Assembly (NCBI GenBank): GCA_027365375.1
Contig: DAHXNM010000363.1
Location: 1 to 9,938 of the forward strand
DNA: 9,938 nucleotides
From: Ferrimicrobium sp.
GTDB taxonomy: Bacteria > Actinomycetota > Acidimicrobiia > Acidimicrobiales > Acidimicrobiaceae
Reading direction: 5' to 3'
A model generated the notes under the pieces. The model made no database searches. It was not told the DNA's origin and was given only the letters and a program-made list of their open reading frames with translations. A program made the position numbers and the translations under genes. How positions within the stretch are numbered: the stretch's first letter is position 1; each line of letters begins with the position of its first letter. Shown piece after piece: positions 1-6,670 of this stretch.

Positions 1-102
1 CACGCTTCCGTTCTCGCAGTGGTCGAGGAGTTGGTGGCTTCAAACGATGAGGGTGGGGTGGGAGAGCTGGTCGACAGGATGCGGCTATCGGCAGGCATCT
101 AG
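1..102 (+). CDS. C-terminal tail of an unidentified protein (partial)
   Basis: Frame 1 is open from the left edge to a TAG at 100-102, giving 33 residues that end in LVDRMRLSAGI. The acidic and hydrophobic mix (AVVEELVASNDE) looks like a real protein end rather than random sequence. No family can be recognised from so short a piece. A 207-bp gap follows before the next gene, so it need not be in the same operon. Confidence 0.4.
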   Translation, partial: HASVLAVVEELVASNDEGGVGELVDRMRLSAGI

Positions 103-309
103 CCAGTTGCATTCCCTGATTGGAGCGGCCCCACTGTCGTGGACACACCGGCGGTTTTAGAGGATTGTTCCTAGTGCGCCGAGCCTGAGACACCCTTGAG
201 AGAACCAGTCTGTGTGAATGGTGTGGATCGGCGAAGATCGGTCCTCTGGGCTGCGGCGCTCGATACAATGGTGATACTAGTTTCGGTGCAACTGAAGAGA
301 TAGAGGTCT

Positions 310-972
310 TTGTTGCTGCAACGCGTTTTTGATACAGTCTTTACAGAAACTGTTCCCGCCGAAGGGCTGTCCTCTTCGCGACGGGTGCGAGCGGTTGCGC
401 GGCTCCTGGCCCTGCTTGGTTCGATACTCTTTATCGGGCTGGCGATTGAAGGGGTAACCATCGTCTTCATTGGCCAGCTCATAGCTGTCCATGTCGTACT
501 CGGGATGATTTTGCTCCCAATAATGGCCTACAAGATCATCGTGGCGAGCTATCGGTTTGCGATGTATTATCTTGGCGCATCCGACTTCAAGCATGCAGGC
601 CCGCCTGAACTGTTGCTAAGGGTCATTGGGCCACTGCTTATACTCACCACGGTGATCCTGATGGCAAGCGGCATCATCTTGGTCTATGCGAAACCGAACA
701 CACCAACAGCAGCATTGTGGCTTAATATCCATCGTGATGACTTCGTTGCCTGGTTTGCGTTGATGGCCCTCCATGTACTTGCTTACGTTCGTCGGGCAGT
801 GGGCACCTCAAGCTATGATCTGCGCTATAGCCGTTACCACTCCTTGATCGGGCGGCAAGGGCGTCTCATTAGCATCGTGCTCGCAACGGTGATTGGAGTC
901 CTGCTGGCTTGGGCAATCTTCCCTGCAGTTGCTCATTGGTCTAGCTTCTTTTCTGTGCATCCATCGCGCTAA
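310..972 (+). CDS. Five-helix membrane protein, possibly cytochrome b561/DUF4405-like
   Basis: The 220-residue protein has about five hydrophobic helices near residues 29-47, 52-80, 101-125, 143-161 and 185-205, so it belongs in the cytoplasmic membrane. Histidines lie in or beside helices (H61 in the second, H141 and H155 around the fourth). This is how cytochrome b561 and DUF4405-type proteins hold haem, so an electron-transfer role is possible but unproven. The start is TTG at 310. A second in-frame TTG at 313 is better spaced from the AGAGG at 302-306 and may be the true start. TACAAT at 264-269 could be a -10 box, but no good -35 was seen. An inositol-monophosphatase-like gene follows after 36 bp on the same strand, so the two may be co-transcribed. 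Coding is likely; function is uncertain. Confidence 0.75.
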   Translation: MLLQRVFDTVFTETVPAEGLSSSRRVRAVARLLALLGSILFIGLAIEGVTIVFIGQLIAVHVVLGMILLPIMAYKIIVASYRFAMYYLGASDFKHAGPPELLLRVIGPLLILTTVILMASGIILVYAKPNTPTAALWLNIHRDDFVAWFALMALHVLAYVRRAVGTSSYDLRYSRYHSLIGRQGRLISIVLATVIGVLLAWAIFPAVAHWSSFFSVHPSR

Positions 973-1008
973 CTGGAGACGGTGGTCGTCTTTTGCTAGG
1001 ATGGGGTC

Positions 1009-1767
1009 TTGGAGTGGAACTATCAACAACTGCTAAATCTTGGGCTACAGGTCACCGAGTCCTGTCTCGCAACGGTCAATGAGTCCTCGGACTGGTCGGC
1101 AACCGGGCAACTACGGGGCCAGCATTTCGGCGATCTGGTCGCTGATGAAGCCGGTCTCCAACATCTGGTCGATGCCGGAGTCAATGTGTTCTCCGAGGAG
1201 TCTGGCATGCTTGATCAAGGTTCAACAGTCACTGCGGTGTTGGATCCAATCGATGGATCGACGAATGCAGCTCGCGGGATTCCCTACTGGACTAGTGCTA
1301 TCTGCCTGCTGCAACGGGGTGAGCCGGTAGCAGCAGTAGTTCGACTTTCGGGTTCGGCTGGTGTGTTTACAGCGATTCGTGGTCAGGGTGCTACTTTTAA
1401 TGGACGGAAAATCGTATCGTCTACTACTAACCTGTTGGGGAAGTCGGTCGTCTTTGTCAACGGCTACCCACGGCATTATTTGGGTTGGGCTCAGATGCGT
1501 GCCCTCGGTTCGGCAGCGTTAGAGATCTCCTTGTTGGCAAAGGGGAGTGGTGATGCTTTTATTGATTGTTCAGACGGGCTTGCGGTCTGGGACTATTTGG
1601 CAGCTGCCCTAATTCTGGTCGAAGCCGGTGGAGTGGTTGACGTGCAAAATGACGATCTGCTTGCTCCGACCCTGGACCGAGCTCGACGTAAAGTGGTCGC
1701 AGCCTGCAATCTCCAAGTTTTAAACGCTTTGATGAGCGAGCCCGGTGATGCCTCCCAGCACGGGTAG
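1009..1767 (+). CDS. Inositol monophosphatase family phosphatase
   Basis: This 252-residue enzyme carries the metal-binding signatures of the Mg2+-dependent IMPase/FBPase/CysQ superfamily. They are GDLVADEA (41-48), FSEESG with E63-E64, DPIDGSTN with D79 and D82, and WDYLAAALILVEAGG with W194-D195. Family members remove phosphate from myo-inositol-1-phosphate, fructose-1,6-bisphosphate or 3'-phosphoadenosine 5'-phosphate in the cytoplasm. The sequence alone does not choose between these substrates, though the length is normal for inositol or histidinol phosphatases. The start is TTG at 1009, preceded by AGGATGGGG (998-1006). The ATG at 1001 is out of frame. The stop lies 16 bp before the tRNA-Val gene. 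It looks like an intact chromosomal gene. Confidence 0.9.
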   Translation: MEWNYQQLLNLGLQVTESCLATVNESSDWSATGQLRGQHFGDLVADEAGLQHLVDAGVNVFSEESGMLDQGSTVTAVLDPIDGSTNAARGIPYWTSAICLLQRGEPVAAVVRLSGSAGVFTAIRGQGATFNGRKIVSSTTNLLGKSVVFVNGYPRHYLGWAQMRALGSAALEISLLAKGSGDAFIDCSDGLAVWDYLAAALILVEAGGVVDVQNDDLLAPTLDRARRKVVAACNLQVLNALMSEPGDASQHG

Positions 1768-1783
1768 ACTAGAGCAGCAGTGC

Positions 1784-1860
1784 GGGCGCTTAGCTCAGTT
1801 GGTTAGAGCGGCTGGCTTACAACCAGCAGGTCAGGGGTTCGAGTCCCTTAGCGCCCACCA
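1784..1860 (+). tRNA. tRNA-Val(UAC)
   Basis: A full cloverleaf can be drawn. The acceptor arm is GGGCGCT (1784-1790) paired with AGCGCCC (1850-1856). The anticodon stem is GCTGG (1811-1815) with CCAGC (1823-1827) around the loop CTTACAA, with anticodon TAC at 1818-1820. The T arm runs 1833-1849 with loop TTCGAGT. The discriminator A is followed by an encoded CCA (1858-1860). The TAC anticodon reads GUA and other GUN valine codons. TAGACT at 1765-1770 is a possible -10 box. The gene is intact and serves as the integration target of the element to its right. Confidence 0.96.
1833..1860 (+). other. Candidate attachment site (attL) in the tRNA 3' end
   Basis: AICE integrases normally recombine within the 3' part of a tRNA gene and leave the tRNA intact. 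Here a tyrosine integrase begins 81 bp after tRNA-Val, so the T arm to CCA segment is the expected core. The exact crossover cannot be placed because no second copy of this segment is visible elsewhere in the window. Confidence 0.5.
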
Positions 1861-1893
1861 GGTCAGAGCATGTTTCCTAAAACTCACTAGACT

Positions 1894-1917
1894 AAAACCC
1901 AACAAAAAACCCAACAA
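1894..1917. repeat. Perfect tandem 12-bp direct repeat between tRNA and integrase
   Basis: AAAACCCAACAA occurs twice head to tail (1894-1905 and 1906-1917) in the 80-bp gap between tRNA-Val and the integrase start. Short direct repeats beside a recombination core are typical integrase or excisionase arm-binding sites, and that is the favoured reading. Other copies were looked for by eye and none was found. Confidence 0.75.
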
Positions 1918-1923
1918 GGGTTT
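1907..1923 (+). promoter_or_regulatory. Small hairpin just upstream of the integrase ribosome binding site
   Basis: AAACCC (1907-1912) pairs with GGGTTT (1918-1923) around the 5-nt loop AACAA. It ends seven bases before the GGAGG (1931-1935) of the integrase gene and reuses the second 12-bp repeat as one arm. It lacks a following T run, so it is not a classic terminator. It may trim the tRNA transcript or tune integrase translation. Confidence 0.4.
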
Positions 1924-1940
1924 CGAAGTTGGAGGATTTG

Positions 1941-3161
1941 ATGGCAGGAAGCATGCGCCTCGTGGCTCAGCCAGACACTTGGGAGCTCCGAGTTTTCATT
2001 GGACGAGACAGCCTCGGAAAGATCAAGCATCGCTATGTCCGTTTCCGCGGCACGAGGCGACAGGCTGAGCGTGAACTCGCACGGCTGGTGATTGATCAAG
2101 AGGACAAGCCTGCACCGCTGATCGAGTCGGAGCTTGCTTGGAACTCCTCAACCGCTATCAACGACGCGATCGCGGCATGGCGTGAGAATGGCTGGGGTGA
2201 CCTTAGCCCGACGACGGTTCGACATTACCAGGAGCTCTGGGATCGACATATTCGCCATGGCATCGGACGTCGGGCAATCTCAGGGGTAACTTCATATGAG
2301 GTCGAGAAGTACTTTCGCTCGCTCAAAGACGCTGAAGTGGGGAAGACAACCATACGACACATTCGCGCCCTGTTGCATCGTGCCTGCAAGTTAGCAGGCA
2401 AGTGGAGCGGTGGGCGACTCGCAAATCCGATCGCCGCAACTGAGATGCCCGCATGGACGCTTTCTGAGCAGACGGATCGGGTGCGGGCTCCGAGCCTTGG
2501 TGAGATTGGTCGATTGCTAGCTGCCGCTAAGGAATTCGACCCTCGTATCGGCGCCATTCTCCGTCTCATTGTGGCGACCGGCATGCGACGTGGTGAAGCC
2601 TGTGCAATTCGCTGGAGTGATTGTGATCTTGAAACCGGAGTGATTCAGATCGATGAGTCGATCATCTCGAACAAAGGTGCCACGACAAAGTCTCCAAAGA
2701 CGCGTGCAAGCATTCGCAAAGTCACGATTGATCAGGGAACGCTCAGTGAATTACGACAACTCCGCGCGATCCAGCGACAATTCGGCGAAGACTTGGACAA
2801 TGCTCTTGGCGAGGAATCTTTCGTGTTTTCCTTCGAGCCAGGGGGAGAACACTCACCACATCCCGATTCGATCACCCACGCCTTTATCAGGGTTCGTAAA
2901 CTCTCGGGTGTTGACAGTGACATTCATCTGCATTCCCTGCGTCATTTCCAAGCAACCGCGCTCGATGCAGTGATCTCCGAGAAGCAGAAGCAGTCTCGAC
3001 TCGGATGGTCGAGTGCCGTGATGGCTCGTCATTACACCGACGCGGTTCCAGAGGAAGATCGACGAGCAGCGGAGCACATCGGTTCGCTGCTCGAAAGTGT
3101 GGTCGAAGCTGCGGTTGATCGCTCACAACCACAGGTTGGGCAGGTCTCAGTCTCCGACTGA
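1941..3161 (+). CDS. int: Tyrosine recombinase (phage-type integrase)
   Basis: This enzyme catalyses site-specific integration and excision of the element at tRNA-Val. ATG at 1941 is chosen because GGAGG (1931-1935) sits five bases before it; an upstream TTG at 1929 overlaps that site. The 406-residue protein has an N-terminal arm-binding region (about 1-60), a SAM-like core-binding domain (about 70-165) and a catalytic domain. Catalytic residues visible are Arg216 in ATGMRRGEA, a lysine near 250-253, His331 and Arg334 in HSLRHF, and the nucleophile Tyr365 in ARHYTDAV. The usual second histidine is Trp356 (RLGWSS), as in Cre, which is compatible with activity. No clear promoter was seen, so tRNA read-through may drive expression. 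The last 130 bp overlap the excisionase gene on the other strand. Confidence 0.93.
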   Translation: MAGSMRLVAQPDTWELRVFIGRDSLGKIKHRYVRFRGTRRQAERELARLVIDQEDKPAPLIESELAWNSSTAINDAIAAWRENGWGDLSPTTVRHYQELWDRHIRHGIGRRAISGVTSYEVEKYFRSLKDAEVGKTTIRHIRALLHRACKLAGKWSGGRLANPIAATEMPAWTLSEQTDRVRAPSLGEIGRLLAAAKEFDPRIGAILRLIVATGMRRGEACAIRWSDCDLETGVIQIDESIISNKGATTKSPKTRASIRKVTIDQGTLSELRQLRAIQRQFGEDLDNALGEESFVFSFEPGGEHSPHPDSITHAFIRVRKLSGVDSDIHLHSLRHFQATALDAVISEKQKQSRLGWSSAVMARHYTDAVPEEDRRAAEHIGSLLESVVEAAVDRSQPQVGQVSVSD

Positions 3162-3433
3162 GCTTGAGATGGCGTCAGTGGATATTTCTTGTTTCGGGTT
3201 GCGCTGCGATTGTTGTCGATTGCTAGGGTGTTTTCTTTGCCATCCAGGAGTCGTCGAAGCGCCTCTCGCGAGACACGCCACCGCCCACCGACTCTGATGA
3301 TGGGAACTGGAAAGGTATCCGTTGTGATCGCTCGATAGGCCGTTGATCGAGTGATCCCAAGCAGGATCGCCGCCTCATCGACACTGAGGAGCGCTTTAGC
3401 TCCAAACCCGTTCTGTGGACGTGATCGTGTCAT
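3032..3433 (-). CDS. xis: AlpA-like excisionase / recombination directionality factor
   Basis: The 133-residue product has a winged-helix DNA-binding domain of the AlpA/MerR-like excisionase type. The helix-turn-helix is LSVDEAAILLGITRSTAYRA (16-35), followed by the wing IIRVGGRWRVSREALRRLL (45-63). Such proteins bend att DNA and push the integrase towards excision. ATG at 3433 is preceded by AAGGAGG six bases upstream and overlaps the rep stop as ATGA, which suggests translational coupling. The usual AlpA-like core is about 60-80 residues; here about 65 extra residues continue, with a CPTCGC cluster (98-103). The distal part is antisense to the integrase 3' end. The tail may be functional or merely tolerated read-on. 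Confidence 0.87.
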   Translation of the reverse strand: MTRSRPQNGFGAKALLSVDEAAILLGITRSTAYRAITTDTFPVPIIRVGGRWRVSREALRRLLDGKENTLAIDNNRSATRNKKYPLTPSQAQSETETCPTCGCERSTAASTTLSSSEPMCSAARRSSSGTASV

Positions 3434-4812
3434 CTTTGTCCTCCTTGATCCAGCTCTTCTTCGATCTGTTCTTTGACATATGCTCGTGCCTCATCGCACT
3501 CCTTGCGTTTTTGTGCAACGAGATAGGCGTCACAGGCAAAGGGCCAGCCCTGCCCGACGAAGTACAACTTGTTGATCCCATCAAAGCGAGGATCGGGCGC
3601 CTCTGCCCGCTCTAAACGTTCCCTATCTCGCCAGGCTTCGCGCAACCCGTGAAGGTAGACAAAGGTTACCGAGAAGCGTCGGGACTTGGTGAGGAAGTGC
3701 CCGCGATGTCCGAGGTCATGGGCCCATCTGGCAAGATTGAGCTCCTCATAGTCGGGATTCTCACCTAACTCGAAGGCTGCACGGGCCATTGCGAGGAGAT
3801 GCTTTGGGGCACGTGATTCCTCAATCGCTTCGGCTGAACGGAAGCGATGATCGAGGGCACCAGAGTCGCAGGCAGACTTTGTTGCATACTTTGCTACGTA
3901 GTTGGCGACTCTACCACTCTCGTTAGGGTCGATGATTCGTGTGTCGATCTGATTGCCCCACGTGGCGGTATGCCCCGCATCTGTTGGCCCAACATGAACC
4001 TTGACTTGGCGTGACGCGATTCTGAGCGCCAATTCGATCTGTGCGGGATCAATCGAAGTGGAAGGAGCCAGCGAGATATCCTCTGGATCATCCAAACGAA
4101 TCACAAGATGCAGGTGAATCAAACCCCGACGCTGGAACTCCACTACCTTGACGTAAGAAAGCCGTGCGCCTGAGGCCAGTTCCTTGACTGAGAGCCCAAC
4201 GAGCTTTGCCAAAGCACGGCGAAGATAGATCGTCGTTCGCTGCCATAATTTACTCGAGGCAGCATTCCAGATCACCGCTCCGTCGTAGTCGTAGCATCGA
4301 TCACAGAGCGGTGAACCTACGATCTCTTCATCACTATTGTGGCGATTCCAACATCCCATCGATTTGCCGTGCTCACAGTAGCCCGAATTCTGGGGATGAC
4401 ATTGCATAGCTATGCCATCTCGACTCTTGGCCTGATGGACCCTGCCAAAGCTCGGAGCGGTCAAGGTCGCAAATACCGCTGGATGGCTTCGCACATCTTC
4501 AGGGATTCCCTTGCCGCCGAGCAGTCCCGCGCGGATGAGTGCGCGAGCATCTCCTTGATAGACCCGGGAACAGGGTGCACAAAGGCTAGCCCTTCTGGTG
4601 CCGCATGCCTTAAAGAGAACGGTGTCGAAGTCATCTCGAGATGGTTCACGATCATCGAAGATGCGATCGATCTCACCGTGCATAGACTCATCGTGTGATA
4701 GTTGTACTGGTCTCTGACAGTAGCGAGCACCTTTGGCAGCTCGCGTGAGATCCTCATAGCCATTGCAGGCTCGATCGACTATCTGGTCCGTGAGGTACTG
4801 GCTCAGTTCCAT
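3430..4812 (-). CDS. repSA: RepSA-type rolling-circle replication initiator
   Basis: This 460-residue protein matches the RepSA family of actinobacterial integrative elements almost block by block. CGTRRASLCAPC (70-81) begins the cysteine-rich part, followed by GDARALIRAGLLGGKG and FATLTAPSFG (114-123). Further cysteines lie at 146, 154, 170 and 173, in LCDRCYDYDGAVIWNA. The metal-binding HUH-like motif is IHLHLVIRLD (232-241), and a YVAKYATK motif holds the candidate nicking tyrosines Tyr305 and Tyr309. GHRGHFLTKSRR (368-379) is the conserved C-terminal block. It would nick the element origin to start rolling-circle replication of the excised circle. The start is supported by AAAGGAGG at 4822-4829. 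Its 5' end overlaps the translocase gene by 10 bp and its 3' end overlaps xis by 4 bp. It appears intact. Confidence 0.93.
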   Translation of the reverse strand: MELSQYLTDQIVDRACNGYEDLTRAAKGARYCQRPVQLSHDESMHGEIDRIFDDREPSRDDFDTVLFKACGTRRASLCAPCSRVYQGDARALIRAGLLGGKGIPEDVRSHPAVFATLTAPSFGRVHQAKSRDGIAMQCHPQNSGYCEHGKSMGCWNRHNSDEEIVGSPLCDRCYDYDGAVIWNAASSKLWQRTTIYLRRALAKLVGLSVKELASGARLSYVKVVEFQRRGLIHLHLVIRLDDPEDISLAPSTSIDPAQIELALRIASRQVKVHVGPTDAGHTATWGNQIDTRIIDPNESGRVANYVAKYATKSACDSGALDHRFRSAEAIEESRAPKHLLAMARAAFELGENPDYEELNLARWAHDLGHRGHFLTKSRRFSVTFVYLHGLREAWRDRERLERAEAPDPRFDGINKLYFVGQGWPFACDAYLVAQKRKECDEARAYVKEQIEEELDQGGQR

Positions 4813-6128
4813 TGATCCTCACCTCCTTTATCTCGAAAGCGAGAACCGTTTTCTTCGACAATCTGCGCTATGGTCGTGTCATCGATGAAGTAGCCACGCA
4901 TCAACTCTGGCTGTCCACTTTCGCCCAATAGCCAGCCAACGCCTCGGTTGTTGATTCCGATGGTTGCCGCGGAGAACCCTGCACTAGCCCAACCCCCGCC
5001 AAGAATGGTATCTGAGGCTTCTTTGGTGGAGCATCGAAAGGCTAGCCGCAGGTTAATGAGATCACGGATGGAGGAGGGAAGTGTATCTGCCGACGGCTTT
5101 TGGGCTGCAGCCACGAAGATGATTCCGGCTGCCCGTCCCCTGGCGATGAGATCAACTAAGAGATCACCAAACTCCTTTGCTTTGCTCCTCTCAGGGTTGG
5201 CGACGTAGAACGGCAACTCGTCGATGACGACAACAATAAGATCCAGTCCATGGTCGCGATGGAGCTTTCGGGCTCGTTGTTGGTCAAGGAACCGATATCG
5301 TTCGGCCATCATCGAGCGAAGACTTTGGAGCTGGGCGATGGCATCGTCAATGTTCGGACCAACGAAACCGGCAGCTACTTGTGACCAGATCCGTAGCTCG
5401 ACAAATTTCGCGTCAAAGAGATAGAGCTGGACGTCCCTGCATTCTGCGAGACAGGCGATGAGGACATTGAGCATGACGCTCTTGCCGCTCCCAGGCTCTC
5501 CGCCGACAAGCAGGTTGCGCTCGATAAGCGAGATGGCGACGCTATTGCCATCCCGATCGACGCCGAGCGATATCAGATCCCAGGCCGATACCATCTCACC
5601 CGTAACACCTGGCCAGGGTATGGGACCATCGTCAAAGGGATCTTCGCTACAGATAGTGAGCTCCACGCGCGAGGCATTCGTACGATCCGCAGTCACCCGC
5701 ACATCGCGCGCTCCAAAGTGAGTCGCGAGGTATGGACAGAGGTGTTCAAGTTCGTGAAATGCCGTCCCGCTTTGTAGCAACACCGTCAATCTCACTCCGC
5801 TTGGTACCCGCTCAGCCTTGATCACCTTGGGCTGCCGCTTAGCGAGTGGGGAACTCTGCAAAACCAACGCCCGCACAAATCGTCGACGCCAATGTGTCAA
5901 TCGAAGAGTTCTAGCCAACAATCGTCGGATCGAGGGCAAACACAGGAGCGCGGCAATCGCACTAGCCGCGATCACGGCTGACCAGGTATAGCCGACACGC
6001 CGGGCGCATGCCCAATACACAATTGCAATGAGGGCTGCAATTGTGAGCTCAATTCGCCATTGCCAAAGGATCTCTAGTATTTCATCTGCCATAGTCGAAG
6101 ATGAAGGTGTAATGTTGTTGTTTTCCAT
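4803..6128 (-). CDS. traB: TraB-type FtsK/SpoIIIE DNA translocase (conjugal transfer)
   Basis: This is the likely pump that moves double-stranded element DNA between cells, as TraB/TraSA do in actinomycete conjugation. From ATG 6128 it has 441 residues; AAGGAGA (6134-6140) lies five bases upstream, so the longer upstream reading is rejected. Two membrane helices (about 27-42 and 49-64) anchor the N-terminus. The ATPase has Walker A GGEPGSGKS (209-217), Walker B LIVVVIDE (297-304), a sensor-like segment AAAQKPSADTLPSSIRD (340-356), then RLAFRCSTKEASDTILGG, typical of this family. The end overlaps rep by 10 bp. No Spd-like spread genes lie beside it, so the transfer module is minimal. DNA recognition would involve a C-terminal winged helix in TraB, which is short or absent here. 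Confidence 0.92.
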   Translation of the reverse strand: MENNNITPSSSTMADEILEILWQWRIELTIAALIAIVYWACARRVGYTWSAVIAASAIAALLCLPSIRRLLARTLRLTHWRRRFVRALVLQSSPLAKRQPKVIKAERVPSGVRLTVLLQSGTAFHELEHLCPYLATHFGARDVRVTADRTNASRVELTICSEDPFDDGPIPWPGVTGEMVSAWDLISLGVDRDGNSVAISLIERNLLVGGEPGSGKSVMLNVLIACLAECRDVQLYLFDAKFVELRIWSQVAAGFVGPNIDDAIAQLQSLRSMMAERYRFLDQQRARKLHRDHGLDLIVVVIDELPFYVANPERSKAKEFGDLLVDLIARGRAAGIIFVAAAQKPSADTLPSSIRDLINLRLAFRCSTKEASDTILGGGWASAGFSAATIGINNRGVGWLLGESGQPELMRGYFIDDTTIAQIVEENGSRFRDKGGEDQWN

Positions 6129-6150
6129 TGGATTCTCCTTAGGGAGTTGG

Positions 6151-6191
6151 GGAACTCGGCCCCGAGCCACCAATGCAGGGGGCCGAGTTCC
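6151..6191 (-). promoter_or_regulatory. Perfect 13-bp inverted repeat upstream of the translocase gene
   Basis: GGAACTCGGCCCC (6151-6163) pairs perfectly with GGGGCCGAGTTCC (6179-6191) around a 15-nt loop. It lies in the 70-bp gap between the SCO3933-family gene and traB and ends about ten bases before the traB ribosome binding site. No T run follows on the minus strand, so an intrinsic terminator is unlikely. It may be a partial attenuator, an RNA-stability or processing element, or a protein-binding site lowering traB expression. Confidence 0.7.
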
Positions 6192-6198
6192 AGGTTGG

Positions 6199-6504
6199 TT
6201 ACTTTGTAATAGGTTCAATGCGCTCAGCGGTGAAGCTGACGCCATTTCGATCGCCCATGCTCCACGGCGAAGCAGTGAGGACAGTCACTTTGACGGCTGT
6301 CCCGGCGACGAGGCCGACCGGTTTCCCAGCTACCTTGACAGGCAAGACCTCCGCGCCGCTTTCACTCAGCCAGACGAGCTGCACCAAATAGATTGGTCTG
6401 CCTTCTTTATTCATCTTCTGAGCATTCGTATTCATATCCACAACTGGCTCCGGCTCTTTCGATGCCAAGAACGTTGCTCCAGCAGTGTCAATCTTCAGTT
6501 TCAT
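6199..6504 (-). CDS. SCO3933-family small regulatory protein
   Basis: The 101-residue cytoplasmic protein begins MKLKIDTAGATFLASKEPEP and continues with segments such as PIYLVQLVWL and SPWSMGDRNGVSFTAERI. This matches my recollection of the SCO3933 family found next to FtsK-like genes in Streptomyces integrative elements. The family is annotated as regulatory, but its biochemical role is not well established. It is mostly beta-strand-like with no membrane helix or cysteine. ATG at 6504 has an excellent AGGAGG six bases upstream (6511-6516). It is the first gene of the leftward block with traB, rep and xis, and faces away from the XRE regulator across a shared control region. Pra-type activators occupy a comparable place in some AICEs, but homology to Pra is not claimed. 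Confidence 0.8.
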   Translation of the reverse strand: MKLKIDTAGATFLASKEPEPVVDMNTNAQKMNKEGRPIYLVQLVWLSESGAEVLPVKVAGKPVGLVAGTAVKVTVLTASPWSMGDRNGVSFTAERIEPITK

Positions 6505-6670
6505 GAGTTACCTCCTAACGATGGCCGAATACTTTTCTGGCCAGAGTTAGTTTGATCCACGATTCGGGAAGACACCATAGCGAACTACGGGATCATTCGG
6601 AAGTTTCGAAACTCCCGAAAAGTTCCTGCAAAGTTTTCAGCCCAGTGGCTATTTTGCCGATAGACCATTC
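6505..6670. promoter_or_regulatory. Divergent control region with palindromes and a repeated ATTCGG motif
   Basis: This 166-bp gap separates the leftward transfer/replication block from the rightward regulator. It holds a perfect 12-bp palindrome AGTTTCGAAACT (6602-6613) and a perfect 10-bp palindrome TCTGGCCAGA (6536-6545). An inverted pair TTCGGGA (6563-6569) and TCCCGAA (6613-6619) is also present, with ATTCGG at 6562-6567 and 6595-6600 and its reverse at 6525-6530. These are good operator candidates for the adjacent XRE protein. Clear -35/-10 pairs were not seen in either direction. Confidence 0.6.

Noticed and set aside
1907..1923. Intrinsic terminator after tRNA-Val
   Set aside because: The stem is only six A/T-G/C pairs and no T run follows; it is kept only as a small hairpin.
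4339..4698. Plus-strand open frame of 119 codons inside rep
   Set aside because: It is the antisense shadow of the strongly conserved RepSA-like coding sequence.
6129..6245. Longer N-terminus for the translocase, starting at 6245
   Set aside because: A strong AAGGAGA lies just before ATG 6128, the extra 39 residues look like read-through of the hairpin and overlap the small-protein gene.
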